Assembly: GCF_000956475.1 (NCBI RefSeq)
Contig: NZ_JYJB01000009.1
Coordinates: 186,001-250,000, forward strand
Reading direction: 5' to 3'
Origin: Microbacterium hydrocarbonoxydans
Lineage (GTDB): Bacteria > Actinomycetota > Actinomycetes > Actinomycetales > Microbacteriaceae
Length of the DNA stretch: 64,000 nucleotides
Part shown: in pieces, positions 42,103 to 51,420 of the stretch
Layout of the letters: each line of letters begins with the position of its first letter
How positions within the stretch are numbered: the stretch's first letter is position 1
Notes under the pieces: generated by a model
The model's input: the letters and a program-made list of their open reading frames with translations, nothing else
What the model was told of the DNA's origin: nothing
Database searches by the model: none
Made by a program: the position numbers and the translations under genes

Positions 42103-43304
42103 ACGCCCGCGCTCGGCTTCGCCGTGCGCGCGAACGTCTCGGGATCCACGCTGTGCAGGCCGAGCTGAGGGCCGAAGCCGAAGATCCACTCGAAGTTGTC
42201 CATCAGCGTCCAGTGGCAGTAGCCGAGCACCGGAACGCCGGCGGCGATGGCAGCGGAGAGGCCTTCGAGAGACGGCTCGATGAAGCCCGCCCGGATCTCG
42301 TCATCCGGTGTGCTCACCCCGTGCTCGCTGACCAGCACCGGCACGCCGCTCACCTGGTGGGCATACTCGACTGCACCCCGCAGCGAGGCCGGGTCGACCG
42401 CCGTGCCCATGCCGTTCACCACGGCATCGGGTGCCGGGGGGAGCAGGCCCTCGGGGCCGTAGTGCAGGCGCTCGTAGTTCTGCACGCCCACGAAGTCGTC
42501 GCCAGCCGCCAGACGCAGCCAGTAGTCGTAGACCTCCGCACGCTTGCGATCGCGGATCTCCTCGCCGCCGGGGGCGGCGACGTCGTCGCACATCGCCAGA
42601 GACAGGCCGACGGGGAGGCCAGGGCAGCGGGCCTTGATCGCCTTCTTGGCGGCGAGGTGCGCCGCCGTCATCCCGGCCCGCATACCGGCGAAGTCCTCGC
42701 GCAGCATGACGTTGCCGGCCCGGTACTTCTCGACACCGGCATCCCGAGCTGCCGCTTCGAGCGTCTGACGTTCGAGATCCGCGATGAAGTCGGGCAGCCC
42801 CGCCCAGGTCAGCATCTCGGGGAGGTCAGGCTCGTTGAAGGTCACGGCGAGGCGGATGCGGTCGCCGAATCGGTCCAGTACCACGCCGCAGAAACGGGCG
42901 AACAGCTCGGGCGCGGACTCGTCGAGCCAGGCACCGCGCTTCGCGAACCAGTGCGGAGAGGTGAAGTGGTTGAAAGTGACGATCGGGGCGAGACCCCGCG
43001 CGATGCATCCGTCGACCACGGCTTCGTAGTGGTCGAGCGCAGCGTCTGCGAATTCACCCTCGACCGGTTCGATGCGCGCCCACTCGACCGAGAAGCGATA
43101 GGCGTTCAAACCCATGCCCGCGACGAGATCCAGATCGCTCTCCCACAGCTCCCAGCCGTTCGTCGCCTTTCCGGAGCGGGCCTGGAACACCGTCGGCGTG
43201 ACGTTCTCGAGGAACCAGGTGTCGCTGGTCACGTTGTCGCCCTCGTTCTGATGCCCGGCGGTGGCGACGCCCCAGAGGAAGTCGGAGGGGAAGGAGAGAG
43301 CCAT
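42060..43304 (-). CDS. GH1 beta-glucosidase
   Basis: A 414-residue family 1 glycoside hydrolase, somewhat shorter than the usual 440-480. It opens with [18 protein letters not shown]. The acid/base is Glu158 in TFNEPD, and the nucleophile is Glu327 in LVSEHG, an His variant of the usual TENG. The C-terminal [23 protein letters not shown] motif is complete. There is no signal peptide, so it should cleave imported beta-glucosides. It diverges from a family 5 binding-protein gene across a 212-base region, suggesting import of a beta-linked oligosaccharide by that system. The last 43 bases overlap treZ on the other strand. Confidence 0.92.
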   Translation of the reverse strand: MALSFPSDFLWGVATAGHQNEGDNVTSDTWFLENVTPTVFQARSGKATNGWELWESDLDLVAGMGLNAYRFSVEWARIEPVEGEFADAALDHYEAVVDGCIARGLAPIVTFNHFTSPHWFAKRGAWLDESAPELFARFCGVVLDRFGDRIRLAVTFNEPDLPEMLTWAGLPDFIADLERQTLEAAARDAGVEKYRAGNVMLREDFAGMRAGMTAAHLAAKKAIKARCPGLPVGLSLAMCDDVAAPGGEEIRDRKRAEVYDYWLRLAAGDDFVGVQNYERLHYGPEGLLPPAPDAVVNGMGTAVDPASLRGAVEYAHQVSGVPVLVSEHGVSTPDDEIRAGFIEPSLEGLSAAIAAGVPVLGYCHWTLMDNFEWIFGFGPQLGLHSVDPETFARTAKPSAGVYAELVRGIRSATA

Positions 43305-43333
43305 GCGGAGCGCCTTTCGAGAGTGGATTCACT

Positions 43334-43351
43334 ACATGAAAGCATGTTTCA
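43334..43351. promoter_or_regulatory. Palindrome in GH1/transporter divergent promoter
   Basis: In the 212-base gap between the GH1 gene and the binding-protein gene, TGAAA and TTTCA are inverted around GCATG (43337-43351). The overlapping ACATG-AAAG-CATGT (43334-43347) forms a second small palindrome. The site lies about 30 bases upstream of the GH1 start and could be an operator shared by both directions. No regulator gene is adjacent. The rest of 43352-43516 shows no gene. Confidence 0.4.
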
Positions 43352-43516
43352 ATTCCGCTCGCCAGAGATGACATGTTAGGCGTTCACTAACGCGAGCGCC
43401 CGCGAATCCGAATGGCCAAAGCGGCGCGCCCGGGTCACGCTGTACCCATCGCCATCCACCCGTAAGCGACCAGGACACAGCAGTCCGCACCGGCACATCG
43501 ATCACAGGAGATCAGA

Positions 43517-45076
43517 ATGCTTCGTACAACCACAGCGCGCGGCATCGCCGCTCTGGCGGTGACCGCCACCGCAGCGCTCGCGCTCACCGCCTGCACCGGC
43601 GGTGCCGAGGGCGCGAGCGGCGGCAAGGCCGACACCGACCGCCTCGTCATCGGCGTCGAGTCCGACCTCGCCGCCTTCGGCTACGACCCGATTCGTTACG
43701 GCACGGGTCAGCGCCTGCTCCTCGAAGGCCTCTACGACTCGCTGTTCGTGCTCGACAAGGACGGCAAGGTCGTCCCCGACCTCGTGACCGACTTCCAGTA
43801 CAACGACGACAGCACACAGCTGACGCTCGACCTCGACACCAGCGTGAGCTTCTCCGACGGGAGCCCACTCAGCGCCGACCTCGTGAAGCAGAACCTCGAC
43901 GCTCGGGGAAACCCCGACCTCTCCGGCTACAGCAACTTCGCCTCCGGCGGACAGAACGAGATCTCCGACGTCGCCGTCGTCGACGAGGACACCGTCACGC
44001 TGACCTTCGCCGCCCCGCAGCCGGGCTTCGAGTCCAATCTCGTGCTGCCCGCCGGCGCGATCGTCGGGCCGACGGGCGCTGCCGACCGGGCCTCGCTCGA
44101 CTCGGTCCCCGACGGCTCGGGCCCCCTCGAGATCGACGCCGACGCCACGGTGAAGGGCAACAGCTACGTCCTCGTGAAGAAGAAGGACCACCCTGCGGCG
44201 AAGGACTACCCGTTCGACTCCTACGAGATCCGCCCCATCCTCGACCCGCAGGCACGGGTGAACGCCGTGATCTCGGGTGACGTCGATGTCGCCAACGTCG
44301 CGGCCGAGACTCAGCAGCAGGTGGAGTCGGCCGGGGTCGGTCTCGCGACCAACGGCGGCACTGTCATGAACCTCATCGCGTTCGACAAGTCCGGTGCGAC
44401 CGCACCCCAGTGGGGCGACCCGCGGGTCTTCCAGGCGCTGAGCATGGCGATCGACCGCAAAGCGTACGTCGAGGCCGTCCACCCGGGCGAGGTTCCGACC
44501 GCCAACGCGCTGCCCGCGGACAACCCGGGCTATCTCGATGACCTCGAAGATGAGTACGCCTACGACCCCGAGGGCGCGAAGAAGCTGCTCGCGGAGGCAG
44601 GCTACCCCGACGGCTTCAGCTTCGACTTCACCATCGGTCAGGGCAGCCAGCGAGACCTGGAAGCCATCCAGCCGTACTGGGCGGCGATCGGCGTCACGGT
44701 GAACCTGAAGAACGCGACCTCGACGGAGGAGTCCTTCGCCGCAGTGCAGACCGAGCCGATCGGCGGGCCCATCCCGTTCACCTGGACCAACCCGGCAGGC
44801 AATGTCTTCGGTGCGCTGTTCGGCTTCGCGAACTTCCACAATGCGCAGAATCCCGATATCCAGGCCGCAGCCGGAGCACTCGGCGCGGCGAAGGACGACG
44901 ACGCCCGCACCACCGCCCTGCAGGACCTCAACCGATCGATCGTCGACTCGGGCTGGCTCATCCCGCTCTTCGAGCAGCTGGCTCCCTGGGCGTACAACAC
45001 GAGCAAGATCGACGAACCGACCTTCCCCGGCGCGGAGTCGTTCCCTCTCCTCGCCTCCTTCCAGCCCGCATCCTGA
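43517..45076 (+). CDS. Family 5 (Dpp/Opp-type) ABC substrate-binding lipoprotein
   Basis: A 519-residue extracellular binding protein. The signal peptide ends in lipobox LTAC with Cys at residue 26. The mature protein has the family 5 pattern (LTLDLDTSVSFSDGSPLSADLVKQNL and FQALSMAIDRKAYVEAVHPG). A GGAGATCAG site precedes the ATG. It heads a second complete Dpp-type importer. Family 5 proteins carry peptides in most systems but cello- or beta-gluco-oligosaccharides in some; the divergent GH1 gene favours the latter here. A strong hairpin separates it from the permease. Confidence 0.9.
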   Translation: MLRTTTARGIAALAVTATAALALTACTGGAEGASGGKADTDRLVIGVESDLAAFGYDPIRYGTGQRLLLEGLYDSLFVLDKDGKVVPDLVTDFQYNDDSTQLTLDLDTSVSFSDGSPLSADLVKQNLDARGNPDLSGYSNFASGGQNEISDVAVVDEDTVTLTFAAPQPGFESNLVLPAGAIVGPTGAADRASLDSVPDGSGPLEIDADATVKGNSYVLVKKKDHPAAKDYPFDSYEIRPILDPQARVNAVISGDVDVANVAAETQQQVESAGVGLATNGGTVMNLIAFDKSGATAPQWGDPRVFQALSMAIDRKAYVEAVHPGEVPTANALPADNPGYLDDLEDEYAYDPEGAKKLLAEAGYPDGFSFDFTIGQGSQRDLEAIQPYWAAIGVTVNLKNATSTEESFAAVQTEPIGGPIPFTWTNPAGNVFGALFGFANFHNAQNPDIQAAAGALGAAKDDDARTTALQDLNRSIVDSGWLIPLFEQLAPWAYNTSKIDEPTFPGAESFPLLASFQPAS

Positions 45077-45082
45077 CACTGA

Positions 45083-45114
45083 GCCGGTGCCGGCGGGCCT
45101 CCGCCGGCACCGGC
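45083..45114 (+). terminator. 14-bp-arm hairpin between binding protein and permease genes
   Basis: GCCGGTGCCGGCGG at 45083-45096 and CCGCCGGCACCGGC at 45101-45114 are perfect complements around GCCT. The element starts 7 bases after the binding-protein stop and ends 15 bases before the permease ATG at 45130. It has no T-tract, so it probably works as an attenuator or 3'-end stabiliser that favours binding-protein mRNA. Its right arm lies close to the permease ribosome binding site (CTCCTGGGAG). Confidence 0.7.
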
Positions 45115-45129
45115 CTCCTGGGAGTACCG

Positions 45130-46071
45130 ATGCTGTCTTTCATCGTGAAGCGGATCGTGTTCGCGATCCTCACACTGGTCGTCGCCTCTGCGGTCGCGTT
45201 CATCCTCGTCCACCTCTCGGGCTCGACCCCCGGCGGAGTGGCCCTCGGCCAGTCGGCGACACCGGAACAGGTGCATGACTACAACGTGGCGATGGGGTGG
45301 TACGACCCCTGGATCGTCCAGTACGCGAACTGGGTCGGCCAGGTGCTGCACGGCGACCTCGGCGTCTCGCTGATCGATGGCCGGTCGATCGCAGACGACA
45401 TCGGCAAGCGGCTGCCGGTGACGGCTGCGCTCGCCGTGTTCGGAACGCTGCTGAGCGCCGTGCTCGGGATCGCCATGGGGGTCGCAGCAGCGGTTCGCGG
45501 CGGTGTCGTCGACCGCGCCATCACGGTGGTCAGCGGCATCCTGCTCTCCCTTCCGGCTTTCTGGGTCGGCGTTCTGCTCGTCTTCGTCTTCTCTGTGAAG
45601 GGGAGGATGCTGCCGGCCACGGGCTTCGTCCCCTTCCAGAACGACCCCGCGTCGTGGGCCCGCTCTCTCGTACTGCCCGTGCTGACGATCGCACTCACCG
45701 CCGCTGCAGGCATCGCGCGGCAGACCAGGGCGTCGATGGCCGAATCGCTGACGCAGGAGCACATCCGTATGCTGCGGGCGGTGGGCACGCCGACCTCGCG
45801 GATCATCTACGTGCACGCTCTGCGCGGCGCGAGCCTGCCGATCCTCGCGAGCATCGCGATCCAGTTCATCGTGCTCTTCGGCGGCTCGGCGATCATCGAG
45901 GTGCTCTTCGCCCTTCCCGGCATCGGCCAGGCCATGCAGGCCGCGGTCGGCAACGCCGACCTGCCCCTGGTGCAGGCACTGGTGCTCGTCGCGACGCTCG
46001 TCGTCGTGGTGGTCAACCTCGCCCTCGAGCTGCTCACCCTCGCCCTCGACCCGAAGCTGCGTGCATCATGA
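45130..46071 (+). CDS. Dpp/Opp-type ABC permease (DppB-like)
   Basis: A 313-residue membrane subunit. It has the N-terminal helix IVFAILTLVVASAVAFILVHL, the periplasmic YNVAMGWYDPWIVQYANWVG segment, five further helices, and the coupling loop EHIRMLRAVGTPTSRIIYVHALR. The C-terminus GIGQAMQAAVGNADLPLVQALVL is standard. CTGGGAG precedes the ATG. The stop overlaps the start of the permease-ATPase fusion gene (ATGA). It pairs with the permease half of that fusion. Confidence 0.9.
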   Translation: MLSFIVKRIVFAILTLVVASAVAFILVHLSGSTPGGVALGQSATPEQVHDYNVAMGWYDPWIVQYANWVGQVLHGDLGVSLIDGRSIADDIGKRLPVTAALAVFGTLLSAVLGIAMGVAAAVRGGVVDRAITVVSGILLSLPAFWVGVLLVFVFSVKGRMLPATGFVPFQNDPASWARSLVLPVLTIALTAAAGIARQTRASMAESLTQEHIRMLRAVGTPTSRIIYVHALRGASLPILASIAIQFIVLFGGSAIIEVLFALPGIGQAMQAAVGNADLPLVQALVLVATLVVVVVNLALELLTLALDPKLRAS

Positions 46072-48014
46072 CCGTCTCCACGACCTCCATCGTCCGACCG
46101 CGCAGGACCGACCGCCGCGTCGGCCGGACGCTGCGCTCCTCGCCGACCGCGATCCTCTCGCTGACATGGCTGATCGGGTTGATCGCGGCATCGCTCACGG
46201 CCCCGCTGTGGCTGCCGTACGGCCCGCTGGAGCAGGATCTCAAGGCCGTGCTGCAGGGCCCCAGTGCGGCACATCTGCTCGGAACCGACGAACTCGGACG
46301 CGACCTGCTCTCCCGCATCGTCACGGCCGCCGCGCCGACGATGCTGGTGGCGCTGCTCACGCCCGTCGTGGGCATCGGCGTGTCGGTCCCGCTGACGCTC
46401 TGGGCTGCGCGCTCCCGGCGCGTGGAGGCGGTGATGAACCGGGTGTCGGAGATCGTGCTCTCGCTGCCGGGAATGGTGATCATCATGGCGGTGATCGCCG
46501 CGGTGGGGACCAACATGGTCGTCGTCATGGCGATCTTCGGCCTGCTGCTGTTCGGCGCCCTCTACCGGGTGTTCTTCGGGCAGTCCAAGTCGCTTCACCG
46601 GCAGCTCTTCGTCGAGGCGGCAGCTGTCGACGGCGTGCGCCCGATGCTTGCGAGCCTGCGGCACGTGCTGCCGAACATGTCGACCACAGTGATCGTGCAG
46701 TTCGTGCTGATCTTCGGCGTCGGCATCGGAATGCAGGCGGGCCTCGCGTTCATCGGGCTCGGTCCGCAGCCGCCCGAGCCGACCTGGGGCGGCATGATCC
46801 AGGCCGCCTCGAAGTTCATCTTCCAGCAGCCGTGGATGATGGTGCCGACCGGCGGCGTGCTGGCGCTCACGATCATCGCCGCCAACGCGCTCGCAGACGT
46901 GCTCTCGGGCGGAGCGGCCAAGCCCCCGCCCCTCATCTCGCTGCGCCGCCGTCGCACCCCGGCCGCGGAGAGTGCGGCCCCTGCCACGAAGGTGGCCGAG
47001 CGCGAGCTCTCGATCGAGAACCTCGTGATCGGCGTCGACGACGGACCCGAGCTGGTCTCGGGCGTGTCTCTACGAGTGCAGCCGGGGAGCGTGATGGGCC
47101 TGGTCGGAGAGTCCGGCTGCGGCAAGAGCGTGACCTCGTACGCACTGCTCGGCCTGCTCGCCCCCGGGCTGTCGGTGCGATCCGGGCGCATCCGGTGGGG
47201 AGGAGCCGACCTGGCGCGTGCGGACGAGAGTGAGCTCCAGCGCGTGCGCGGCCACGAGATCGCCTTCATCTCACAGGAGCCGACGAGGGCGCTCGATCCG
47301 ATGTTCACGATCGAATGGCAGCTCGCCGCAGCGATCCGGCGGCTGCGCAAGACCGGCCGTGGCCAGGCGAAGGCCGTCGCTGCCGCGCTCCTCGCCGATG
47401 TCGGCATCGTCGACGTCCCGCGGGTGCTGAAGAGCTATCCGCATCAGATCTCCGGAGGCATGGCCCAGCGCGTCGCGATCGCTCTCGCGCTCGCCGGTAC
47501 GCCGAGTCTGCTGATCGCGGATGAACCGACCACGGCGTTGGACGTCACGGTGCAGGCAGAGATCCTCGACCTGCTGCGCGGGCTGGTCGCCGATCGCGGC
47601 ATGTCCGTGATCCTCGTGACGCACGACCTCGGCGTGGTGGCTGACCTGTGCGACGAGGTGTCGGTGATGTACGCCGGCCAGATCGTCGAGTCGGGGCCTG
47701 TGCGCGACGTGCTGCTGCAGCCCGAGCATCCGTACACGATGGCTCTGCTCGCGGCCGACCCGCACACGATCGCGGAGATGGACAGCACACCGCGTCTCGC
47801 CTCCATCCCCGGACAGGTTCCTGCGCCCGGATCGTGGACGAGCGGATGCCGGTTCGCCGAGCGATGCCGATTCGCGAGTATCGAATGCCGCAGCCCGATT
47901 CCGCTCGACCCTCGGGGGGAAGGCGAAGGCGGCGTGCGATGCGTCAGACGCGATGAGGTGCGGGGTCGGCAGGAAGAATGGCGGGCTCCCGTGGGAGCAG
48001 GAGGACGATCATGA
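46068..48014 (+). CDS. Fused Dpp/Opp permease (DppC-like) and ATPase (DppD-like)
   Basis: A 648-residue fusion of two subunits that are normally separate. Residues 1-285 are a DppC-type permease: one N-terminal helix, [17 protein letters not shown], coupling loop [20 protein letters not shown] and five C-terminal helices. A polar linker (about 290-320) follows. Residues 320-648 are an ATPase with Walker A GESGCGKS near 346-353, signature ISGGMAQR, Walker B LLIADEP, and the C-terminal Cys-bearing oligopeptide extension ([16 protein letters not shown]). The two parts are continuous in one frame with no stop. The ATG overlaps the preceding permease stop. Confidence 0.9.
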   Translation: MTVSTTSIVRPRRTDRRVGRTLRSSPTAILSLTWLIGLIAASLTAPLWLPYGPLEQDLKAVLQGPSAAHLLGTDELGRDLLSRIVTAAAPTMLVALLTPVVGIGVSVPLTLWAARSRRVEAVMNRVSEIVLSLPGMVIIMAVIAAVGTNMVVVMAIFGLLLFGALYRVFFGQSKSLHRQLFVEAAAVDGVRPMLASLRHVLPNMSTTVIVQFVLIFGVGIGMQAGLAFIGLGPQPPEPTWGGMIQAASKFIFQQPWMMVPTGGVLALTIIAANALADVLSGGAAKPPPLISLRRRRTPAAESAAPATKVAERELSIENLVIGVDDGPELVSGVSLRVQPGSVMGLVGESGCGKSVTSYALLGLLAPGLSVRSGRIRWGGADLARADESELQRVRGHEIAFISQEPTRALDPMFTIEWQLAAAIRRLRKTGRGQAKAVAAALLADVGIVDVPRVLKSYPHQISGGMAQRVAIALALAGTPSLLIADEPTTALDVTVQAEILDLLRGLVADRGMSVILVTHDLGVVADLCDEVSVMYAGQIVESGPVRDVLLQPEHPYTMALLAADPHTIAEMDSTPRLASIPGQVPAPGSWTSGCRFAERCRFASIECRSPIPLDPRGEGEGGVRCVRRDEVRGRQEEWRAPVGAGGRS

Positions 48015-48850
48015 GCGCATCCCAGACACCCATCCTCGAGGTGCAGGACCTCGTGATCCGCTACGGCAAGCGTGCAGCACCCGCCGTCGAGGACGTGTCG
48101 TTCTCCATCGCACGGGGGGAGACGCTCGGTCTCGTGGGCGAGTCCGGCTCGGGGAAGACCACGATCGGGCGGGCGATCCTCGGCCTCGTCCCCGTGGCGA
48201 GCGGACGGATCCTGTTCGACGGCCGAGACATCACGGAGGCGGGCCCGTCCGAGCGACGCGCTCTGCAGGGGGATCTGCGCGCGGTGTTCCAGGATCCGTT
48301 CTCGTCGCTGAATCCGCGTCGACCGATCGGTGATGCGCTCACCGAGCCGCTGCGAGTCGCGGGGATGCCGCGAGCGCGACGCGAGCAGAAGGCGCGTGAG
48401 GCGATGGCCGCGGTCGGATTGCCGGAGGCCGCGATGGAACGCTATCCGCGTGAGTTCTCCGGCGGACAACGGCAGCGCATCGCGATCGCCAGGGCACTCG
48501 TCACGGACCCGCGTCTCGTGGTGTGCGACGAAGCGGTCAGCGCACTGGACCTCTCCACCCAGGCGCAGGTGCTCAACCTTCTCGCCGAACTGCGCGCCGG
48601 TGCCGACCTCGGCTATCTCTTCATCGCGCACGACATGGCGGTCGTGGAGTTCCTCGCTCAGCGGATCATCGTGCTCAACCGGGGCCGGATCGTCGAAGAG
48701 GGCGCCACGAGCGAGATCATCCACGATCCGCAGGCGCACTACACGAAGGTGCTGATGGCGGCATCTCCGGTGCCCGACCCCGACGAGCAGGCGCGTCGGC
48801 GCGAGGCGTGGCGGGCGCTGAAAGCATCCGCATCCGCACCCGCGGCGTGA
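48011..48850 (+). CDS. Dpp/Opp-type ABC ATPase (DppF-like)
   Basis: A 279-residue ATPase. Walker A is GESGSGKT near residues 46-53, the signature is FSGGQRQR, and Walker B is LVVCDEA. The H-loop is FIAHD and is followed by [21 protein letters not shown]. It is the second nucleotide-binding domain of the importer, pairing with the ATPase half of the preceding fusion protein. The ATG overlaps the fusion gene stop. It lacks a long C-terminal extension. An esterase gene begins 32 bases downstream and may be co-transcribed. Confidence 0.9.
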   Translation: MSASQTPILEVQDLVIRYGKRAAPAVEDVSFSIARGETLGLVGESGSGKTTIGRAILGLVPVASGRILFDGRDITEAGPSERRALQGDLRAVFQDPFSSLNPRRPIGDALTEPLRVAGMPRARREQKAREAMAAVGLPEAAMERYPREFSGGQRQRIAIARALVTDPRLVVCDEAVSALDLSTQAQVLNLLAELRAGADLGYLFIAHDMAVVEFLAQRIIVLNRGRIVEEGATSEIIHDPQAHYTKVLMAASPVPDPDEQARRREAWRALKASASAPAA

Positions 48851-48882
48851 CGCGCATCACACACTTCGAGAGAGAGAACGGC

Positions 48883-49827
48883 ATGAACTCGACGCCCTTC
48901 GTCTGGCCCGCCGCGGGGGCGCAGCCGCCCGCCGCCGTCGTCACCGAGAGCGGGAGGACGTTCTGGAACGTGGCGTATTCGATGCCGATCGGCTACCGGC
49001 CAGTCGAGCTGGACCTTCACGTCCCGCGTACGGGCACCCCGCCGCCCGTGGCGCTGTGGGTCCACGGCGGGGCGTTCCAAGAGGGGTCGCGCCGCTCGTT
49101 CCCACCCTCGCTGGAGGGATTGGATCTCATCGGAGCGCTGCTCGATCGCGGCATCGCCGTGGCGAGCGTCGACTACCGTCTGAGCCACGAGGCGCCGTTC
49201 CCCGCCGCGCTGCACGACCTCAAGGCCGCGCTGCGCTACCTGAGGCGCTTCGCAGTTGAACTCGGGATCGACGCCGACCGTGTCGGCCTGATCGGGGAAT
49301 CCGCCGGCGGGTGCCTGGTGGCGATGCTCGGGCTGACCGGATGCAGCGGTGATGCCGCGATCGAAGGCATCGAGGGATTCCGCGATGGCAGGACGGATGT
49401 CTCCGCCGTGGTCGATTGGTACGGCCTCCACGATCTGACGACCATGCCTCAGGAGAGCCTCCTCCCGTTCCTCGAGAGTCTGGGCGTGGACGTCCGCGCC
49501 TTGACCGACGAGCAGAGGATCGCGCCGATGGAGGCATATCTCGGCGCGGATCCGAGAACCGCGCCCGAGATGCTGCGCAGGGCGAGCCCCATCGAATACG
49601 TGTCGCCGAGCGCGCCCCCGTTCCTGCTCATCCACGGCCTCGACGATCACGCGGTCCCGTATGAACAATCCGAGATGCTGCACGAGAAGCTGCGGGCGAA
49701 GGGCGTGTCCAGCACGCTGGTGGGCGTGCCCGCCGCAGACCACACATTCATCGGTCATTCGGACATCGCGGGGATCGTGGGTCAGTCGGCGGACTTCCTG
49801 GCGCGAGAACTGGCTGCCCCGGCCTAG
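48883..49827 (+). CDS. Alpha/beta hydrolase (esterase, BD-FAE/HSL-like)
   Basis: A 314-residue serine esterase without a signal peptide. The oxyanion motif is VHGGAFQEGS, the nucleophile elbow is GESAGG (Ser near residue 145), the acid is in HGLDDHAVP, and the His is in ADHTFIGH. The closest general class is bacterial carboxylesterase/feruloyl-esterase-like proteins of the alpha/beta hydrolase 3/peptidase S9 clan. It follows the transporter by 32 bases on the same strand and is the last gene of that run, meeting the LysR gene tail to tail with a 4-base overlap. It may remove acyl groups from the imported glycoside. Confidence 0.85.
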   Translation: MNSTPFVWPAAGAQPPAAVVTESGRTFWNVAYSMPIGYRPVELDLHVPRTGTPPPVALWVHGGAFQEGSRRSFPPSLEGLDLIGALLDRGIAVASVDYRLSHEAPFPAALHDLKAALRYLRRFAVELGIDADRVGLIGESAGGCLVAMLGLTGCSGDAAIEGIEGFRDGRTDVSAVVDWYGLHDLTTMPQESLLPFLESLGVDVRALTDEQRIAPMEAYLGADPRTAPEMLRRASPIEYVSPSAPPFLLIHGLDDHAVPYEQSEMLHEKLRAKGVSSTLVGVPAADHTFIGHSDIAGIVGQSADFLARELAAPA

Positions 49828-50735
49828 TGGAAGCTCGCGTCGACGAGCGGCGAGAGGCGCTGCGCGGTGTCTCGGAAGGCTTTGACCATCGGGTTGCGTG
49901 CGTCGTTCAGACTGCACAGGACGATGGTCGCCGGCTCGATGTCGCTGATCGGGATGAAGGCCAGTTCCTCGCGACGGTAGTGATGCGAGGCGGACTCGCC
50001 GGCGATGTTCACCCCGGCGCCGGCGGCGACGAGCTCGAGCAGGCCCTCCACGCTGTCTGCGGTCGGCCCGCGCAGAGGGCGGGAGCCGTCGGGCCGCGGA
50101 TCGACGAGCCACCAGTTCACCACCTCCGGCACGCCTTTCGCGACCGCGACGAAGCGCTCTCCGCCGGTCTCCGAGATCGAGATCGACTCGCGGCCGGCGA
50201 ACCGGTGCCCGGCCGGCACCACGAGTACGCGAGGCTCGCGCCACAGCGGCTCGACGCGGATCCGCGCCGGCAGCGGAAGCGGCGCCGGCGCGAAGACGAC
50301 GTCGACCCGTCCGCGCTCCAGATCCTCGCCCACATCGAAGAACCCCAGCCGCCGCATCTCGATGCGCGCGGTCGGCATCGCCTGCATCGTCGCTGAGATG
50401 GCCGCGGTCGTGAGTGTGCCGGCGCCCGCCGCGACCACGCCGACGCGCAGCAGCGGAGCGTCGCGGTCCCGGGCGACGCTGCGCCCCCAGTCGAGCAGCT
50501 GATCGTGGTCGTCCATCACGCGGCGGGCCAGCGGCAGCAGATCGCGACCGTAGGCGGTGAGTTCGACCTTGCGAGGGCTGCGCTCGAACAGCTTGACGCC
50601 TAGCTGCTGCTCCATGCGACTGATCTGCTGGCTGAGGGACGGGGGTGTGATGTTCAGCCGTTCTGCGGCTCGGCTGAAGTGCAGCTCCTCAGCGAGTGCG
50701 CAGAAGTACCGGATCACGTGGATCGGGATCTCCAT
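49824..50735 (-). CDS. LysR-family transcriptional regulator
   Basis: A 303-residue activator/repressor. Residues 1-60 are the LysR winged helix (IRYFCALAEELHFSRAAERLNITPPSLSQQISRMEQQLG), followed by a two-lobed effector domain typical of regulators sensing small aromatic or acidic metabolites. It diverges from the cupin gene at 50875. Directly upstream of its ATG lies TTAGCC-TGT-GGCTAA (50745-50759), which contains the T-N11-A LysR-box pattern. It probably controls the cupin/rhamnosidase operon, and its effector may be an aromatic intermediate. Confidence 0.9.
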   Translation of the reverse strand: MEIPIHVIRYFCALAEELHFSRAAERLNITPPSLSQQISRMEQQLGVKLFERSPRKVELTAYGRDLLPLARRVMDDHDQLLDWGRSVARDRDAPLLRVGVVAAGAGTLTTAAISATMQAMPTARIEMRRLGFFDVGEDLERGRVDVVFAPAPLPLPARIRVEPLWREPRVLVVPAGHRFAGRESISISETGGERFVAVAKGVPEVVNWWLVDPRPDGSRPLRGPTADSVEGLLELVAAGAGVNIAGESASHHYRREELAFIPISDIEPATIVLCSLNDARNPMVKAFRDTAQRLSPLVDASFH

Positions 50736-50744
50736 GCCGCGATC

Positions 50745-50759
50745 TTAGCCTGTGGCTAA
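50745..50759. promoter_or_regulatory. LysR-box palindrome
   Basis: TTAGCC and GGCTAA are perfect inverted repeats around TGT. The inner TAGCC...GGCTA fits the T-N11-A rule for LysR-type regulator sites. It lies 10 bases upstream of the LysR start codon and 115 bases before the divergent cupin gene, the usual arrangement for an autoregulated LysR gene with a divergent target. Confidence 0.7.
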
Positions 50760-50874
50760 TGCCGAGTAGGGATCTCGAACTTCCTCGCACTGGGCTCGCC
50801 GACCAGACTTGACCTGCCAGGAGCGCCGGTCGCAGAAGACCGCGGAGGCTCCCGTGCTTCACAAGGAGGTAAGC

Positions 50875-51420
50875 ATGTCCCTATTCCCGACGGACGATCC
50901 CGACAAGGTCCCCTTCGCCGGCATCCTGCCCGCGGCACCCCGGCCCTTCGTCCTCGGCAACGGAGAAGGCGAGAAGTCGCTCGTCTTCGATCAGCTGTTC
51001 ACGATCCTGCTCACCGGGGACGAGACGGAGGACCAGTACGGCGCCTTCACGATGCAGGGTCGCAAGGGCGACCGTATCCCGGCGCACCTGCACAAGGCGG
51101 CACACGAGATCTTCTATGTCGTCGACGGCGAGATCTCGGTGTGGATGGACGATGCCGCGGATCACCACTCGAAGACGACCCTCGTGACGGGAGACTTCGC
51201 GTACGTCCCGGCCGGCACCGTGCACGCATTCCAGATCCACAACTCCACCAAGGTCTTCGGAGTCGGCACCGCCGGATTCGAGCGCTTCTTCCACGCGATG
51301 GGTCAGCAGACCGACCTCACCGAGCCGCAGGGCGTGTACGTCCCCTCGTTCGAGGTCATGCGCGCGGCGGGAGAGAAGTACGACACGGTCTTCATGCCCG
51401 AGTTCCAGTTCCGCGACTGA
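50875..51420 (+). CDS. Single-domain cupin, quercetin 2,3-dioxygenase (QueD)-like
   Basis: A 181-residue cupin. The metal ligands are at positions expected for a 3-His-1-Glu site: His71 and His73 in IPAHLHKAAHE, Glu78, and His117 in VPAGTVHAF. Length, the FTMQGRKGDRIPAH segment, the GFERFFHAMG stretch and the C-terminal EKYDTVFMPEFQF resemble, from memory, the single-domain flavonol dioxygenase QueD of Streptomyces, which opens the flavonol ring and releases CO. ACAAGGAGG precedes the ATG at 50875. It overlaps the next hydrolase gene (TGATG), whose product could cleave the ester (depside) made by such a dioxygenase. A non-flavonol cupin dioxygenase or sugar isomerase remains possible. Confidence 0.7.
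   Translation: MSLFPTDDPDKVPFAGILPAAPRPFVLGNGEGEKSLVFDQLFTILLTGDETEDQYGAFTMQGRKGDRIPAHLHKAAHEIFYVVDGEISVWMDDAADHHSKTTLVTGDFAYVPAGTVHAFQIHNSTKVFGVGTAGFERFFHAMGQQTDLTEPQGVYVPSFEVMRAAGEKYDTVFMPEFQFRD

Noticed and set aside
45297..46067. Upstream extension of the permease-ATPase fusion gene
   Set aside because: The frame is open but its product is Arg-rich shadow of the DppB-like permease. The ATG at 46068 overlaps the preceding stop in the standard way.
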